NCBI GenBank assembly: GCA_009779895.1
Contig: WRBB01000005.1
Span: 1 to 64,000 of the forward strand
Reading direction: 5' to 3'
Length of the DNA: 64,000 nucleotides
From: Lachnospiraceae bacterium
GTDB lineage: Bacteria; Bacillota; Clostridia; Lachnospirales; Lachnospiraceae
The notes under the pieces: model-generated
The model's database searches: none
The model's input: the letters and a program-made list of their open reading frames with translations, nothing else
What the model was told of the DNA's origin: nothing
Translations under genes and position numbers: made by a program
Shown here: positions 56,311 through 64,000 of the stretch, one piece after another
How the letters are laid out: the number at the start of each line of letters is the position of its first letter
How positions within the stretch are numbered: the first letter of the stretch is position 1

Positions 56311-58041
56311 TTATAACATTTTGTGTATCATGCTCAATATTTCCGTACCTAACTTGGCTGACTTTTCCTCTGCATCAGCCAAAGATTTGCCTTTTACACC
56401 GTAATAAAACTTGACTTTTGGTTCGGTGCCCGATGGTCTAACACAAAGCCATGCATCCTCCGATAAATCATAATATAAAACATTGGATTTTGGTAATCCG
56501 GTTTTACTTTCTTCACCGGAAATCATATCCCGCACATAGTCTTTGCTATAATCTCTAAATTTTGTTATCAGCAAACCGGCAATGGACATTGGTGGATTTT
56601 TTCGTAAGGTTTCTAAAATATCTTTTATCTTTTCCAAACCCGCAATGCCTTTTAATTCAATCGCCTTAATATCATCCTTGTAATAGCCATAACGTTCATA
56701 CAAATCCAACATCGCATCCCAAAGAGTCATCCCCTTGGTTTTATAATAAGCAGCCGCTTCACACAATGCCATCGTCGCCACAATGGCATCCTTATCCCTC
56801 GCGTAAGTACCAATCAAACAACCATAACTTTCTTCAAAACCGAATAAATATGTTCCCTTTCCACTTTTTTCAAATCCTAAGATTTTTTGACCGATAAATT
56901 TAAATCCTGTCAAAACCTCCATCAACGCTACACCATAATGCTGCGCAATCGAATCTGCCAAATTGCTGGTCACAATGGTTTTTATAAGCACACCATCTTC
57001 CGGAAGACCTTTTAACGTTTTTCTCTGACCAATTACATAGTCCGCAAGCAAGCAGCCTGACATGTTGCCTGTCAGGTTGTGATACACACCATCTTTATCT
57101 CTCACACGAACCCCAAGCCGATCTGCATCCGGATCCGTCACCAAAACAATGTCTGCATCTATCTCTTTCGCCAATTTCAGACCCAATGTAAAAGCCTCAT
57201 CGGCTTCCGGATTCGGATAGGAAACGGTTGAAAACTCACTATCGGGCAATTCTTGCTCTTTTACCACATAAACATGTTCAAAACCAAGCTCCTTTAAAAT
57301 ACGTCTGGCAGGGATATTTCCCGCACCATGCAAAGGGCTATAAACAATTTTTATATCTTCTTGAGCTGCATCTATGGCCCATTGATTCAAAACCTGTTTT
57401 TTCAGCTCGCCGATATAAGCATCATCTATTTCTTTGCCTATTATTTCAAACAAACCCGCAACTTTGGCCTCAGCTTCTGTTGTAGTCTTTAAAGTCGTAT
57501 AATCAACAATCGCTTCTACTTGCGCCATAATCCCTGTATCATGAGGTGGTGTAATCTGTGCACCGTCTTCCCAATACACCTTATATCCATTGTAATCCGG
57601 CGGATTGTGACTGGCGGTTATATTGATTCCGGCAATACATTTTAGTTCACGCACAGCAAAGGACAACTGCGGTGTAGGACGCAAGGATTCAAACAAAAAA
57701 GCCTTGATACCATTGGCGGCCAAACAAAGGGCAGCCTCTTTGGCAAATTCCGGAGATAAACGACGAGAATCATAAGCAATCGCTACTCGCTTATTTTCTA
57801 CATGACACAAATTAATATAATTTGCCAAACCTTGGGTTGCCTTTCGCACAATGTAAAAATTCATGCGATTTGTTCCTGCCCCAATAATCCCCCTAAGACC
57901 TGCTGTTCCAAATGCTAAATCTGCATAGAATCGCTCTTTTATCTCTTTCTCATCATTTGCAATCCCTTTTAGCTCATCCTTGGTTGTTTGGTCAAAATGA
58001 GGATTGTTTAACCATTCTTCATATCTTTTACGGTAGTCCAT
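56311..58041 (-). CDS. pgcA: Phosphoglucomutase/phosphomannomutase (PgcA type)
   Basis: A 576-residue alpha-D-phosphohexomutase of family length. The phosphoserine loop is TASHNPPDYNG, the metal site DPDADRLGVR, the sugar-binding loop GFEESYG and the phosphate-binding RPSGTEPK. It interconverts glucose-1-phosphate and glucose-6-phosphate, feeding glycolysis and cell-wall precursors. SD AGGAGGGG. Confidence 0.95.
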   Translation of the reverse strand: MDYRKRYEEWLNNPHFDQTTKDELKGIANDEKEIKERFYADLAFGTAGLRGIIGAGTNRMNFYIVRKATQGLANYINLCHVENKRVAIAYDSRRLSPEFAKEAALCLAANGIKAFLFESLRPTPQLSFAVRELKCIAGINITASHNPPDYNGYKVYWEDGAQITPPHDTGIMAQVEAIVDYTTLKTTTEAEAKVAGLFEIIGKEIDDAYIGELKKQVLNQWAIDAAQEDIKIVYSPLHGAGNIPARRILKELGFEHVYVVKEQELPDSEFSTVSYPNPEADEAFTLGLKLAKEIDADIVLVTDPDADRLGVRVRDKDGVYHNLTGNMSGCLLADYVIGQRKTLKGLPEDGVLIKTIVTSNLADSIAQHYGVALMEVLTGFKFIGQKILGFEKSGKGTYLFGFEESYGCLIGTYARDKDAIVATMALCEAAAYYKTKGMTLWDAMLDLYERYGYYKDDIKAIELKGIAGLEKIKDILETLRKNPPMSIAGLLITKFRDYSKDYVRDMISGEESKTGLPKSNVLYYDLSEDAWLCVRPSGTEPKVKFYYGVKGKSLADAEEKSAKLGTEILSMIHKML

Positions 58042-58065
58042 TCTTCCCCTCCTAATGTCTGCACG

Positions 58066-59400
58066 CTATTTTAATATCCGCTCTGTCACATATTTTAATA
58101 AATACGCTTTCTCATTGTGCGCCGGCTCATCCAGCACCAATTCTAGCAACGTGTTTAAAACCACCCCTACGTCCTTACCCGGTTTCATACCAAGTTCCAA
58201 TAAATCATTGCCTGTAACCGCCAAGTCTTGCAAATTTACACATTGTTCTTCTGCCATAATTTTATGATAAATCTCACGGACTTGTACAATATTTTCCAGT
58301 TTTTCTCGTTTTTGATACGCACTTTGCGCTTTGGTATCAGCCAATCGAACCGCCAAAAAATAAGGAAACATATCCACGCCAATACGATTGATTGCATGGC
58401 GAACATTCCTTTGAGTCGGATAAAAACGATAATCATGATAACGTACCAATCGGATTACCTTTTTTATAGTATCTTTATCAAATCGCAAGCGATGCATCAC
58501 TTCATTGGCAATTTCCTCACTCAGTGCCCCATGCCCTTTAAAATGATCCACACCCGCTTCATCTGTTGTTTTCATCTGCGCCTTACCCATATCATGGAAA
58601 AGCACGGCTAATCTCAAAATCTTATCTTTTTTAATGGCCCTTAGTGCATATAATGTATGAATTGCTACGTCATATTGATGATGCGGGGTATTTTGCTCTA
58701 CTCCAACCATAGCGTCATATTCCGGTAATACCTCTTTGGTAATACCCAGTCCGTAGGCTTCATGCAATTTTTCCGGATGATCGGAAATCAACAGTTTCAC
58801 CAGTTCTACCTGAATCCGTTCTGCACTTATTTTTGCTAAACTAGGAGCCAAGTCCCGCATCGCCTCAGCAGTATAATGTTCAATTTTAAAATTTAATTGT
58901 GCCGAAAAGCGAATGGCACGCAATATCCGCAAAGCATCTTCTTGAAAACGTTCATGGGCTTCTCCTACACAACGAATTGTATGGACATTTAAATCTCTCA
59001 TACCTCCCGTTACATCCACCAATCGAACCGCATCATTATATGCCATCGCATTCATCGTGAAATCTCGCCTTTTTAAGTCTTCTGCCAAATTATCTGTAAA
59101 AGTAACGGTCGTTGGATGACGGCCATCTTCATAAATTCCATCCATGCGATACGTTGTCACTTCAAAGGAATCACGCCCCAAAATCACCGTTACCGTTCCA
59201 TGTTCAATGCCTGTATCCACAGTATGGCGAAAATATTTTTTTATTTCTGCCGGTGTAGCTGATGTGGTAATATCCCAATCCTCAGGTTCCTTTGCTAAAA
59301 TAGCATCCCGCACACAACCGCCAACGGCATAGGCCTCATACCCATGCATCTGCAAATTGCTAATGATGAAGCTCACTTTGCCCGGTAATTCTATTTTCAT
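58066..59400 (-). CDS. cca: CCA tRNA nucleotidyltransferase with HD domain
   Basis: A 444-residue enzyme that adds or repairs the tRNA 3' CCA. The class II polymerase motifs are AVGGCVRDAIL and EDWDITTSA; RRDFTMNAMAY follows, then an HD domain (VLFHDMGKAQ). The start lies inside the end of rmuC (41-bp overlap in another frame) and has its own GAGGAG SD there. Confidence 0.95.
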   Translation of the reverse strand: MKIELPGKVSFIISNLQMHGYEAYAVGGCVRDAILAKEPEDWDITTSATPAEIKKYFRHTVDTGIEHGTVTVILGRDSFEVTTYRMDGIYEDGRHPTTVTFTDNLAEDLKRRDFTMNAMAYNDAVRLVDVTGGMRDLNVHTIRCVGEAHERFQEDALRILRAIRFSAQLNFKIEHYTAEAMRDLAPSLAKISAERIQVELVKLLISDHPEKLHEAYGLGITKEVLPEYDAMVGVEQNTPHHQYDVAIHTLYALRAIKKDKILRLAVLFHDMGKAQMKTTDEAGVDHFKGHGALSEEIANEVMHRLRFDKDTIKKVIRLVRYHDYRFYPTQRNVRHAINRIGVDMFPYFLAVRLADTKAQSAYQKREKLENIVQVREIYHKIMAEEQCVNLQDLAVTGNDLLELGMKPGKDVGVVLNTLLELVLDEPAHNEKAYLLKYVTERILK

Positions 59401-60448
59401 CTTCTTCTAACTCCTCAACATCACGTAATTTTCTACTAATCGCCCTACTGCGCGTACCGGCAATCTCTTCTAAGGTTTTATCAACCGTTTGAATCTGTTT
59501 GCGTGCTTTATCCAACAAATCGCCAAATTTGTTAAACTCCAATTTTACAGAACGCAATGTATCCCACACCTCCATAGAACGCTGCTCAATGGCTAAGGTT
59601 TTAAAACCCATTTGCAAGGAACTCAAAAAAGCAGAAAGGGTCGTAATTCCTACAACTGTCACCTTATATTTATCACGAAGCTCCTCAAATAAACTTACAT
59701 TTTGTACCACTTCCGCATAAAGTCCCTCCGTAGGCAAAAACATCAAAGCAAAATCCGTTGTCTTAGGCGGCACGATATATTTATCATGAATCTCTTTGGC
59801 AAATGTACGAATCCGTCCGGCGATCGCCTTACGAATCTCATCAATTTCTTGTTTCTCTTTGGCTTCCAAAAGCCGATTATAGTCTTCTATGGGAAACTTT
59901 GAATCAACGGGCAATAAAAGGGGAACATCCTCTCTGCCGGGTAATTTAACCGCAAACTCCACACGCTTATTATCACTAATCTCCACATTCATTTCGTATT
60001 GACTGGGTGCTAAAATATCCGAAAGTAACTTCTCCAAGCGAATCTCCCCGTAACTGCCTCGCTCTTTTACATTAGTTAACACATTTTTTAAACTTTTGGT
60101 GTCCGCAGCAAGATTACGCATCTCCCCAAGACCTTGTTGTACACTGTCCAGCTGCTTGCTCACCAACTCAAACGACTTCGCCAAACGTGACTCCAAGGTT
60201 TTTTGTAATTTTTCATCCACTACATGCTGCATCTGATCTAAGCGCTTTTCATTGCTATCTTGCAAAGACTGCATCCTACGCTCTAAGGTTTTGCTAATCT
60301 CTTCACGACTACGCTGTAGTGCCCGGTTTACACTTTCTTGAATCACGGCAAAGCGTGAAAATTGCTCTCTTGTGCCGGTTAGTAAAATCAAAATAATCAC
60401 AAGCAGCAAAACGACGATAATAATACTTAATACCAATTGAATATCCAA
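59360..60448 (-). CDS. rmuC: DNA recombination protein RmuC
   Basis: A 362-residue protein. A membrane helix (about 5-25) precedes a long coiled coil (about 30-125) and the nuclease-like RmuC core (GSYGEIRLEKLLSDIL, LPVDSKFPIEDYNRL, LMFLPTEGLYAEV, STLSAFLSSLQMGFKTLAIE). It limits sequence inversions at short repeats. The start is TTG at 60448 with AGGAGA upstream. Confidence 0.93.
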   Translation of the reverse strand: MDIQLVLSIIIVVLLLVIILILLTGTREQFSRFAVIQESVNRALQRSREEISKTLERRMQSLQDSNEKRLDQMQHVVDEKLQKTLESRLAKSFELVSKQLDSVQQGLGEMRNLAADTKSLKNVLTNVKERGSYGEIRLEKLLSDILAPSQYEMNVEISDNKRVEFAVKLPGREDVPLLLPVDSKFPIEDYNRLLEAKEKQEIDEIRKAIAGRIRTFAKEIHDKYIVPPKTTDFALMFLPTEGLYAEVVQNVSLFEELRDKYKVTVVGITTLSAFLSSLQMGFKTLAIEQRSMEVWDTLRSVKLEFNKFGDLLDKARKQIQTVDKTLEEIAGTRSRAISRKLRDVEELEEDENRITGQSELHH

Positions 60449-60459
60449 TACATTGTCTC

Positions 60460-61851
60460 CTATAATAAACAGTTGTGAACAGTTCTAGGGAAAGGTATCA
60501 CATCACGAATGTTGGACATACCTGTCAAATACATAACACAGCGCTCAAAACCTAAGCCAAAACCGGCATGTTTGGTCGAACCGTACTTACGCAAGTCTAA
60601 ATAGAAACCATAATCTTCCGGGTTGAGGTTCATCTCTTTGATACGTGCCAAAAGTTTATCATGATCATCTTCTCTTTGGCTACCGCCGATGATTTCACCA
60701 ATCGCAGGTACCAAACAGTCCACTGCTGCCACCGTCTTACCATCCGCATTTTGTTTCATGTAAAATGCCTTGATATCCTTGGGGTAATCTGTTACAAATA
60801 CGGGGCGTTTGTATACTTCCTCTGTTAAATATCTTTCATGCTCTGTTTGCAAATCACAGCCCCAAGATACTTTAAAGTCAAAGTTATCATTGTTTTTCTC
60901 TAGGATTTCTATGGCCTCTGTATATGTTACACGGGCAAACTCTGCGTTTGCCACACCATTCAAACGCGCAATCAAGCCTTTATCTACAAAAAAATTGAAG
61001 AAATTCATCTCTTCCGGCGCATGTTCCAACACGTATGAAATGATATATTTTAGCATAGATTCCGCTAAAACCATATTGTCCTCTAAATCAGCAAACGCTA
61101 TTTCCGGCTCAATCATCCAAAACTCTGCTGCATGGCGCGTGGTATTGGAATTTTCCGCCCGAAAAGTCGGGCCAAAGGTATAAATATTTTTAAACGCTTG
61201 GGCAAAAGCCTCGCCATTTAATTGGCCACTCACAGTCAAACTTGTTTCTTTGCCAAAAAAGTCCTCCTTGAAATCTATCTTCCCGGCACCGTCTTTGGGA
61301 ATATTGTTTAAATCCATAGTCGTCACACGAAACATCTCTCCTGCACCCTCACAGTCACTACCGGTGATGATAGGTGTATGTACATAAATGAAATCACGCT
61401 CCTGAAAAAACTGATGGATAGCAAAAGCCACCAAAGAACGTATGCGAAACACCGCTTGAAAAGTGTTGGTACGCGGGCGCAAATGAGAAATCGTTCTTAA
61501 ATACTCAAACCCATGGCGTTTTTTTTGCAAGGGATAATCCGACGCCGATGTTCCCTCTACGAGTATCGACCTCGCTTGAATCTCAAAAGGTTGTTTTGCA
61601 TCCGGTGTCGCAGTCAAAGTACCCGTCACAATAATGGCCGCTCCAACATTTTGCTTCGTAATCTCATCAAAATTAGCACAAGTATCATGATACACCACTT
61701 GAATCGGCTCAAAATAAGTACCATCATTTACAACAATAAAACCAAAGGTTTTAGAATCACGAATGCTACGAATCCAACCACCAATGGTTATCGTTTGATC
61801 AAAATAATCTACACGTTTTTTAAAAACTTCTCTGATTGTTATCATATCCAT
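60460..61851 (-). CDS. asnS: Asparagine--tRNA ligase
   Basis: A 463-residue class IIb synthetase. An N-terminal OB-fold ([26 protein letters not shown]) precedes the catalytic core with motif 2 ([25 protein letters not shown]) and the C-terminal motif 3 [18 protein letters not shown] at 61851 is eight bases after AGAGGAG; two further in-frame starts flank it. It charges tRNA-Asn directly. Confidence 0.96.
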   Translation of the reverse strand: MDMITIREVFKKRVDYFDQTITIGGWIRSIRDSKTFGFIVVNDGTYFEPIQVVYHDTCANFDEITKQNVGAAIIVTGTLTATPDAKQPFEIQARSILVEGTSASDYPLQKKRHGFEYLRTISHLRPRTNTFQAVFRIRSLVAFAIHQFFQERDFIYVHTPIITGSDCEGAGEMFRVTTMDLNNIPKDGAGKIDFKEDFFGKETSLTVSGQLNGEAFAQAFKNIYTFGPTFRAENSNTTRHAAEFWMIEPEIAFADLEDNMVLAESMLKYIISYVLEHAPEEMNFFNFFVDKGLIARLNGVANAEFARVTYTEAIEILEKNNDNFDFKVSWGCDLQTEHERYLTEEVYKRPVFVTDYPKDIKAFYMKQNADGKTVAAVDCLVPAIGEIIGGSQREDDHDKLLARIKEMNLNPEDYGFYLDLRKYGSTKHAGFGLGFERCVMYLTGMSNIRDVIPFPRTVHNCLL

Positions 61852-61913
61852 TGTCAATGCTCCTCTTTTAAATCTCAGCTTTATGTTTATTTTTTAATAT
61901 TTGCATTTCTCCC

Positions 61914-61942
61914 ATTATACCCTGTTATCTTCGATTTTTCAA
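61914..61942 (-). promoter_or_regulatory. Sigma-A promoter of asnS
   Basis: Minus-strand TTGAAA (61937-61942) and a perfect TATAAT (61914-61919) are spaced 17 bp, about 63 bp upstream of the start codon. The interval between asnS and ssrA holds divergent promoters. Confidence 0.8.
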
Positions 61943-62000
61943 ATCACTTTCGCTTATATAAATTACAATTTAAAAGCAGAAGCCCTCCACAAATAGAAAC

Positions 62001-62032
62001 TTGACATTTCACCCCAAAAGGAGTAGTATAAT
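62001..62032 (+). promoter_or_regulatory. Promoter of the tmRNA gene
   Basis: A perfect TTGACA (62001-62006) precedes TAGTATAAT. TAGTAT (62024-62029) gives a 17-bp spacer; TATAAT (62027-62032) would give 20 bp. Transcription would begin near 62037-62041, leaving a short 5' leader to be removed by RNase P. Confidence 0.75.
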
Positions 62033-62058
62033 AGAACAGCCAGACGCTGATATATTCA

Positions 62059-62400
62059 GGGCTAGTACTGGTTTCGACAGGGTTCTTGAAGATGGAGAAG
62101 CTATCCGTAGGAAGATGCGTCAAATCGCAAAACTAAATGAAACGCTAACGACGATTACGTATTAGCTGCAGCCTAAATGCTGCATGTCGGCCTCTTGGCA
62201 CCTGTACCTAGAGAATCCGGCATCATTTATACAGGAAACGGTATTAGCAAAGCTTTGCGCTAGTATACGTATCATGAAGCTACTAAACTCATCAGGGTGT
62301 TAGTTCTCGGATGACAGAGGGAATGTCAAAAAACTGACTATGATAGTAGAAGTACATGGGATGGAATTTTGGACGCGGGTTCGATTCCCGCCTGGTCCAC
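62059..62400 (+). ncRNA. ssrA: Transfer-messenger RNA (tmRNA)
   Basis: The tRNA-like ends are clear: 5' GGGCTAG pairs with CTGGTCC near 62392-62398 (with G-U pairs), and the T arm GGGTTCGATTCCC lies just before. The resume codon appears to be GCT at 62144, giving the tag ANDDYVLAAA and a TAA at 62174, comparable to ANDENYALAA of E. coli. CCA is not encoded. It rescues stalled ribosomes with SmpB. It is the only plus-strand gene in the window, and prophage genes start directly after it. Confidence 0.95.
62375..62400 (+). other. Putative prophage attachment site at the ssrA 3' end
   Basis: The T arm and acceptor end of tmRNA is a frequent target of tyrosine integrases, and phage lysis genes begin within 200 bp. 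The tmRNA here is complete, so the element's attachment core should recur as a partial copy at the far, unseen end. This is inference from position. Confidence 0.45.
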
Positions 62401-62429
62401 TTTTAAGCAAAGACGGGGCAAAATAAACA

Positions 62430-62469
62430 AATAGCGACAATCCTTATATATGCTAGGGTCGTCGCTATT
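62430..62469 (+). terminator. Stem-loop after tmRNA, probable terminator
   Basis: A perfect 9-bp stem (AATAGCGAC with GTCGCTATT) with a 22-nt partly self-pairing loop lies 30 bp after the tmRNA end. The following CTTGTATT is a weak T tract. It might instead serve the convergent prophage transcript. Confidence 0.55.
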
Positions 62470-62525
62470 CTTGTATTCCGGAATAATTCTCATATATCAG
62501 AATATTTGCCGTATTTCAAAATGTC

Positions 62526-62549
62526 ATGCAACACGAAATGCAACACGAA
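62526..62549. repeat. 12-bp tandem direct repeat downstream of ssrA
   Basis: ATGCAACACGAA occurs twice in succession between the tmRNA hairpin and the endolysin stop codon. Otherwise 62401-62579 contains no gene that I can see. Confidence 0.7.
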
Positions 62550-62579
62550 ATCGAATGCATATTCCCACAAGCCTCGCAC

Positions 62580-63641
62580 TTACCCTACAAATATTTGATT
62601 TTGGAAGAACCCCGCGATCCATCCACTAGGAATCCGCAACCAAACATCAGCTCCAATATTTCTGATTTCCTGAACTGTTATCGCTGTGCCGCGATTCAAC
62701 ATTCCATTCGTGGCGTTCGCCCTCGCATTTTGTGTAAGCTCCAACTGCGTCAAGGCTCTTTGATTCGTTCCCGGCGCAATTCTTACTCTTAGTCCATCAA
62801 CCTGTGTCCGCAAATTCTGCCCTACGGCAAAATTTGGACGGTTGGATTGCAGTGGTGGATTCTGAGCTAGTGGAGTGCCTCCCTGCACTTTCTGTACATG
62901 AGCTTCTGATACCCACCCACTATTTTCGACCTCTAGCCAGTTACGATTTCCATTGACACTTTCGCCATTGTTCACGCGCCTTGTAGCGGTGAACTCGAAG
63001 CCATTTGGCAATCTTTCGATAATCTCACTGTTTGCTGTTCTTGGGTGCCGTCTACGGTGAAGTATTGGCGATGCCGTCACTCTAAAACGTTGATTGACTG
63101 TTTCAAAATTGTAGCCTCCAGATGGTGGACTTGGCGGTTGCGGTATTGGGTTCTGCGGAGCGGTCCAATCGCCAATCCGTCTGATTCTCCAAAACCAATT
63201 GCCATTACCAAACTCATTGACAATATCCTGTTCTGTGGCGTTTGGATTTGCGCTATTCACACCGATAACACGTCTTCCACCTACAGAAATCGCTACATGA
63301 CCGCCCGCACCCACTCCCTGCCAAAAATTCTGCGCAGTAGACCCAACAATCAAGTCGCCAGCTTGCAACTGATTAAACGGAATTGCGTTAGCATTGCCAA
63401 AGCCACTCCATACGGCCGTTCCCGCCTCTGATTGTGGTGCGGTCCAATCGCCAATATTAACACCCAGCACATCAAAGCACCACCTTGTATAAGAACTACA
63501 ATCAGCCCAAAACAAGCCTTGGTGCCGCACATTGTTCCTAAGCATATTTCTATTTGGTGTCAAATGCGGTGCATTCATGGTATATCCGATTTGACCTATA
63601 ACACTTCTTGCTCTTGTGATTACATCGTTAATATTAGCCAT
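62580..63641 (-). CDS. Phage endolysin: NlpC/P60 peptidase with two SH3-like domains
   Basis: A 353-residue lysis enzyme. The NlpC/P60-like N-terminus (1-155) has the catalytic Cys in WADCSSYTRW and His in GGHVAISVG. A Pro-rich linker (about 160-175) leads to two SH3-like wall-binding domains (about 185-255 and 275-353). No signal peptide is present, so release should depend on the holin encoded just upstream (8-bp overlap). It would cut peptidoglycan stem peptides. SD AAGGAA. Confidence 0.88.
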   Translation of the reverse strand: MANINDVITRARSVIGQIGYTMNAPHLTPNRNMLRNNVRHQGLFWADCSSYTRWCFDVLGVNIGDWTAPQSEAGTAVWSGFGNANAIPFNQLQAGDLIVGSTAQNFWQGVGAGGHVAISVGGRRVIGVNSANPNATEQDIVNEFGNGNWFWRIRRIGDWTAPQNPIPQPPSPPSGGYNFETVNQRFRVTASPILHRRRHPRTANSEIIERLPNGFEFTATRRVNNGESVNGNRNWLEVENSGWVSEAHVQKVQGGTPLAQNPPLQSNRPNFAVGQNLRTQVDGLRVRIAPGTNQRALTQLELTQNARANATNGMLNRGTAITVQEIRNIGADVWLRIPSGWIAGFFQNQIFVG

Positions 63642-63837
63642 TTTTTATTCCTTTCTTGTAAGTGGCATAGCCCTTGTCCCCTAACAAGTACACCGACATA
63701 ACGCCAATCACTATCATGATTGATTCCGCAACCCGTTCTGTTGGCCAACCCCAGATAGGACTTAGCCCCATCAATAAAGCATTGGCAATCGCCAAGCCGT
63801 TCAATACATATTTGATTATCTTTTTAAATCTCTCCAT
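63634..63837 (-). CDS. Phage holin
   Basis: A 67-residue protein with two hydrophobic segments (about 11-29 and 38-53), a basic start (MERFKKIIKY) and a basic end. Its size, topology and place directly before the endolysin fit a small phage holin that opens the membrane for lysis. AAGGAGGG precedes the ATG, inside the end of the upstream gene. Confidence 0.85.
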   Translation of the reverse strand: MERFKKIIKYVLNGLAIANALLMGLSPIWGWPTERVAESIMIVIGVMSVYLLGDKGYATYKKGIKNG

Positions 63838-64000
63838 GACTACCCTCCTTAATCTCCAACGTTTTTATTTCCTCAAATAATTGTTCTATCATTCCGTTTC
63901 CACCAAGATTGCGATATGCACTATGCATTTCCGTGAAGTTCGATAATCCGTGCCTAGTAACAAATTTTCGTTTCTTCCACTTGCTATGATACTCGATAAG
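63824..64000 (-). CDS. Small phage protein upstream of holin, N-terminus beyond window
   Basis: The last 58 codons are visible (from EYHSKWKKRKF through GGNGMIEQLFEEI to the stop at 63824), in a frame open to the window end. It overlaps the holin start by 14 bp, so it belongs to the lysis operon. Small proteins of this type occur beside holins in Firmicutes phages; the function is unknown to me. Confidence 0.7.
   Translation of the reverse strand, partial: LIEYHSKWKKRKFVTRHGLSNFTEMHSAYRNLGGNGMIEQLFEEIKTLEIKEGSHGEI

Noticed and set aside
63045..63431. 128-codon plus-strand frame inside the endolysin gene
   Set aside because: Antisense shadow of a gene with clear NlpC/P60 and SH3 motifs.

Overview
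The window looks like the chromosome of a low-to-moderate GC Gram-positive fermenter of the class Clostridia, most like Lachnospiraceae. Pointers are LytS/YesN-type two-component systems beside sugar ABC transporters, a SEC-C-type methionine aminopeptidase, a split transketolase, and the gene orders dnaX-ybaB-recR and hup-rqcP-ftsB. This assignment is inference; there is no rRNA here. Every protein gene is on the minus strand and only the tmRNA gene is on the plus strand, so the genes are described in descending coordinates.

Region 1 (1-11.5 kb): the N-terminal 635 codons of a secreted subtilisin-fold protein that has lost the catalytic Asp and His. Then comes a xylo-oligosaccharide locus read as sensor kinase, AraC-type response regulator, lipoprotein binding protein, two permeases, SDR dehydrogenase and GH120 beta-xylosidase, closed by a terminator.

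Region 2 (11.5-27 kb): surface proteins. There is a membrane-anchored MucBP-like protein and a giant adhesin of about 4,380 residues with 20 SpaA-like domains, four SdrD-B-like domains, PGDP repeats and a sortase-type tail.

Region 3 (27-36 kb): a second ABC/two-component locus with a sensor kinase, a short AraC-type regulator, a lipoprotein binding protein and a binding-protein paralogue without any export signal. A separate transporter unit (binding protein plus two permeases) follows. Neither sugar transporter locus has its own ATPase.

Region 4 (36-62 kb): mostly housekeeping genes. They include a VanY-type peptidase, a degenerate GGDEF/EAL protein, split transketolase, recR, ybaB, dnaX, phosphofructokinase, map, a DUF1015 protein, a pyridoxal kinase-like gene, a GH13 amylase, ftsH, hpt, tilS, a GH43 glycosidase, azlCD, ftsB/divIC, rqcP, hup, phosphoglucomutase, cca, rmuC and asnS.

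Region 5 (62-64 kb): tmRNA (ssrA) on the plus strand, immediately followed by the lysis end of a prophage (NlpC/P60-SH3 endolysin, holin and a small phage protein cut by the window end). This suggests a prophage integrated at the ssrA 3' end.

The carbohydrate theme is consistent: GH120, GH43 and GH13 enzymes, three sugar-binding lipoproteins and transketolase fit growth on xylan- and starch-derived oligosaccharides. The most unusual items are the predicted dead subtilase, the leaderless binding-protein paralogue inside a two-component operon, the giant diversified SpaA-domain adhesin, and a poly-G tract at the start of the c-di-GMP-type gene.
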